From assembly GCF_030160395.1 (NCBI RefSeq), contig NZ_BSOG01000001.1, forward strand, positions 834,117 to 898,116: DNA of 64,000 bases, read 5' to 3'. This document shows positions 62,774-64,000 of this stretch, piece after piece. Both the position numbers and the translations under genes were made by a program. Below the pieces are notes generated by a model that worked only from the letters and a program-made list of their open reading frames with translations, ran no database searches and was not told the origin of the DNA. Within the stretch, counting starts at the first letter, position 1. Every line of letters starts with the position of its first letter. The DNA is from Chitinimonas prasina. Lineage in GTDB: Bacteria > Pseudomonadota > Gammaproteobacteria > Burkholderiales > Chitinimonadaceae.

Positions 62774-64000
62774 ATGACCGAGCAGCAGCTGCCACGCCCA
62801 GGCCTGGGCGCCTACCTGCTGCTATCCCTGCTTTACTTCGTCGCCGCCCGCTTTTGCGGCGCATATACCGTCTCGCCTGAGGGCATGGGCATCATCTGGG
62901 CCCCCAATGCGGTGTTGCTGGCCGTATTGCTGTACTACCAGGGCCAAGGCTATCTGCGCTTTGCTGTACTCGCTGTCCTTGCCGAAATGCTGGGCGACCT
63001 GCCCTACTACCCTGTGCAGCAATCCTTCTTCTTCGGCTTGGTGGATACGCTGGAGGCCACCTTGGCCTGGCTGCTGATGCGCCGCGCCAGTATGTCCACC
63101 CAGTTGGGCACAGTGGAGGACCTGGCCAAGTTCATGCTGGCCGGCCCCGTGCTGGCGGCACTGGCTGGCGGCACCATGGGGGCGCTCACCCTGTATGCCC
63201 TGGGCGTCAGCCAGAATGGCCTGCTCAGCATGACCAGGGTATGGTGGTTTGGCGACGCACTGGGCTATATGATCATGACCCCCCTGCTACTCTACCTGGC
63301 CCAGCCCGCCAGCCGCTGCGGCTACCAGTACCGGCAGGGGGATCTGGTGGCGCTGGTCTTTACCCTGGCCGTTGCCGCCGCCATGGTTGCAGCCGAAAAC
63401 GGCAGCCTGCAGGGCGTATCCGTCACCCCCGCCGTCCTGCTGCCCTCGCTGCTTTACCTGGCCGCCCGCTTCCACCCCGCCTGGTCGGCGCTGGGGGTGG
63501 CCCTGGTCGCCATGACGGTAGCCGTGCTGATCACTGGTGGCCACCATCCCTTCGGCAAGCTGCCGCTGAATGAGGAAGTCATGCGCGGGCAGGAGTTCAT
63601 CCTGATCATGAGCCTGTTGGGCACCGGCTTCGCCGCACTGATGAGCGAGATACGCGAGCACAAGCGCAGCCTGGAAGCCCGGGTGGCCGAGCGCACCTCG
63701 TTGCTGCTCAAACTCAATGCCGACCTGGCCCACCAAGCCCAGACCGATGCCCTTACCGGTCTGCTCAACCGTCGTGCCTTCTATGAGGCCGCACAGCGTG
63801 AAGTCGAGCGCAGTACCCGCTTCGAGCGGCCGCTGGCGGTGTTGATGCTGGATCTGGACCACTTCAAGGCCATCAACGACAGCCATGGCCACCTGGTCGG
63901 CGACAAGGTGCTGAGCCACTTTGCCAGCCTGCTGCGGCAGACGGCGCGTGGCTCCGATGTGGTGGCCCGCTACGGCGGCGAAGAGTTCGTGGTGCTGCTG
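62774..64000 (+). CDS. MASE1-GGDEF diguanylate cyclase (cut by window edge)
   Basis: 409 codons are present; the gene runs past the right edge. The N-terminal half has about eight membrane helices and the MASE1 features [11 protein letters not shown] and [22 protein letters not shown] short coiled segment (residues about 295-325) leads to the GGDEF domain ([29 protein letters not shown]) with GGEEF. The I-site RGSD stands five residues before it, so it should be a product-inhibited cyclase. GAGAGGAAA precedes the ATG. Signal unknown. Confidence 0.92.
   Translation, partial: MTEQQLPRPGLGAYLLLSLLYFVAARFCGAYTVSPEGMGIIWAPNAVLLAVLLYYQGQGYLRFAVLAVLAEMLGDLPYYPVQQSFFFGLVDTLEATLAWLLMRRASMSTQLGTVEDLAKFMLAGPVLAALAGGTMGALTLYALGVSQNGLLSMTRVWWFGDALGYMIMTPLLLYLAQPASRCGYQYRQGDLVALVFTLAVAAAMVAAENGSLQGVSVTPAVLLPSLLYLAARFHPAWSALGVALVAMTVAVLITGGHHPFGKLPLNEEVMRGQEFILIMSLLGTGFAALMSEIREHKRSLEARVAERTSLLLKLNADLAHQAQTDALTGLLNRRAFYEAAQREVERSTRFERPLAVLMLDLDHFKAINDSHGHLVGDKVLSHFASLLRQTARGSDVVARYGGEEFVVLL

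Noticed and set aside
1-64000. tRNA genes, rRNA, CRISPR arrays, IS elements and prophage
   Set aside because: Looked for their signatures (cloverleaf arms, regular spacer arrays, transposase motifs with terminal repeats, phage structural genes) and saw none; a covariance-model and profile scan would be needed to exclude small RNAs.

Overview
The window is GC-rich, densely coded DNA from a betaproteobacterium, most likely of the order Neisseriales (Chromobacteriaceae-like). The strongest evidence is the block at 1-9079: ntrY-like kinase, DUF4390, rsmB, fmt and def on the minus strand, facing a LysM gene, dprA, smg and topA on the plus strand. From memory, this order matches the conserved Neisseria/Chromobacterium arrangement. 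The genus cannot be fixed from the sequence alone. I saw no rRNA, tRNA, CRISPR array, transposase or prophage.

Layout. 1-9.1 kb: translation and DNA-uptake housekeeping. 9.5-12.1 kb: a GAF/PAS-GGDEF-EAL protein. 12.1-12.4 kb: two copies of a dispersed palindromic repeat. 12.5-20.1 kb: plsC-like acyltransferase, the membrane protein annotated elsewhere as Gcr recombinase, a SelW-like protein, a secreted PL1 pectate lyase, a REC-GAF-histidine kinase and tlyA. 20.3-26.9 kb: a lone GspE/PilB-type ATPase, a patatin lipoprotein-TPR-S4 operon, a small unknown gene, a K+ channel with RCK domains plus a DUF6394 partner, and an RsuA-type pseudouridine synthase. 27-33.8 kb: a His-tailed glycine-zipper protein, ohr/ohrR with a double operator, and an OsmC-YcaO fusion between two paralogous secreted lipin-like HAD proteins. 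33.8-43.7 kb: type III glutamine synthetase, MipA-like porin, YcaQ-type glycosylase, two lipoproteins, YgiQ radical SAM protein, a secreted Cys-rich protein, YaeQ and an amino-acid-binding protein. 43.8-47.1 kb: a five-gene extracytoplasmic redox operon (cytochrome c, TlpA-like thioredoxin, DUF4266 lipoprotein, DUF3570 barrel, ApbE). 47.2-62.6 kb: cNMP-binding protein, oligopeptidase A, methyltransferases, SlyX, flavoproteins, DUF1853, a TPP enzyme coupled to a nucleotidyltransferase-like protein, a hybrid sensor kinase, and a Lar-like zinc ribbon with YigZ. 62.8-64 kb: a MASE1-GGDEF diguanylate cyclase cut by the window edge.

Functional themes. The organism invests in c-di-GMP and two-component signalling (two GGDEF proteins with intact I-sites and two multi-domain kinases, besides the ntrY fragment). 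It also has peroxide defence (Ohr/OhrR), pectin degradation and periplasmic redox biochemistry. Least explained are: the ApbE/DUF3570 operon, whose barrel protein carries two SGAS tetrapeptides resembling ApbE flavinylation sites; a four-Cys C-terminal domain shared by two otherwise unrelated exported proteins on either side of ygiQ; the paired lipin-like HAD genes around ycaO; and a dispersed hairpin-bearing repeat family of about 140 bp.
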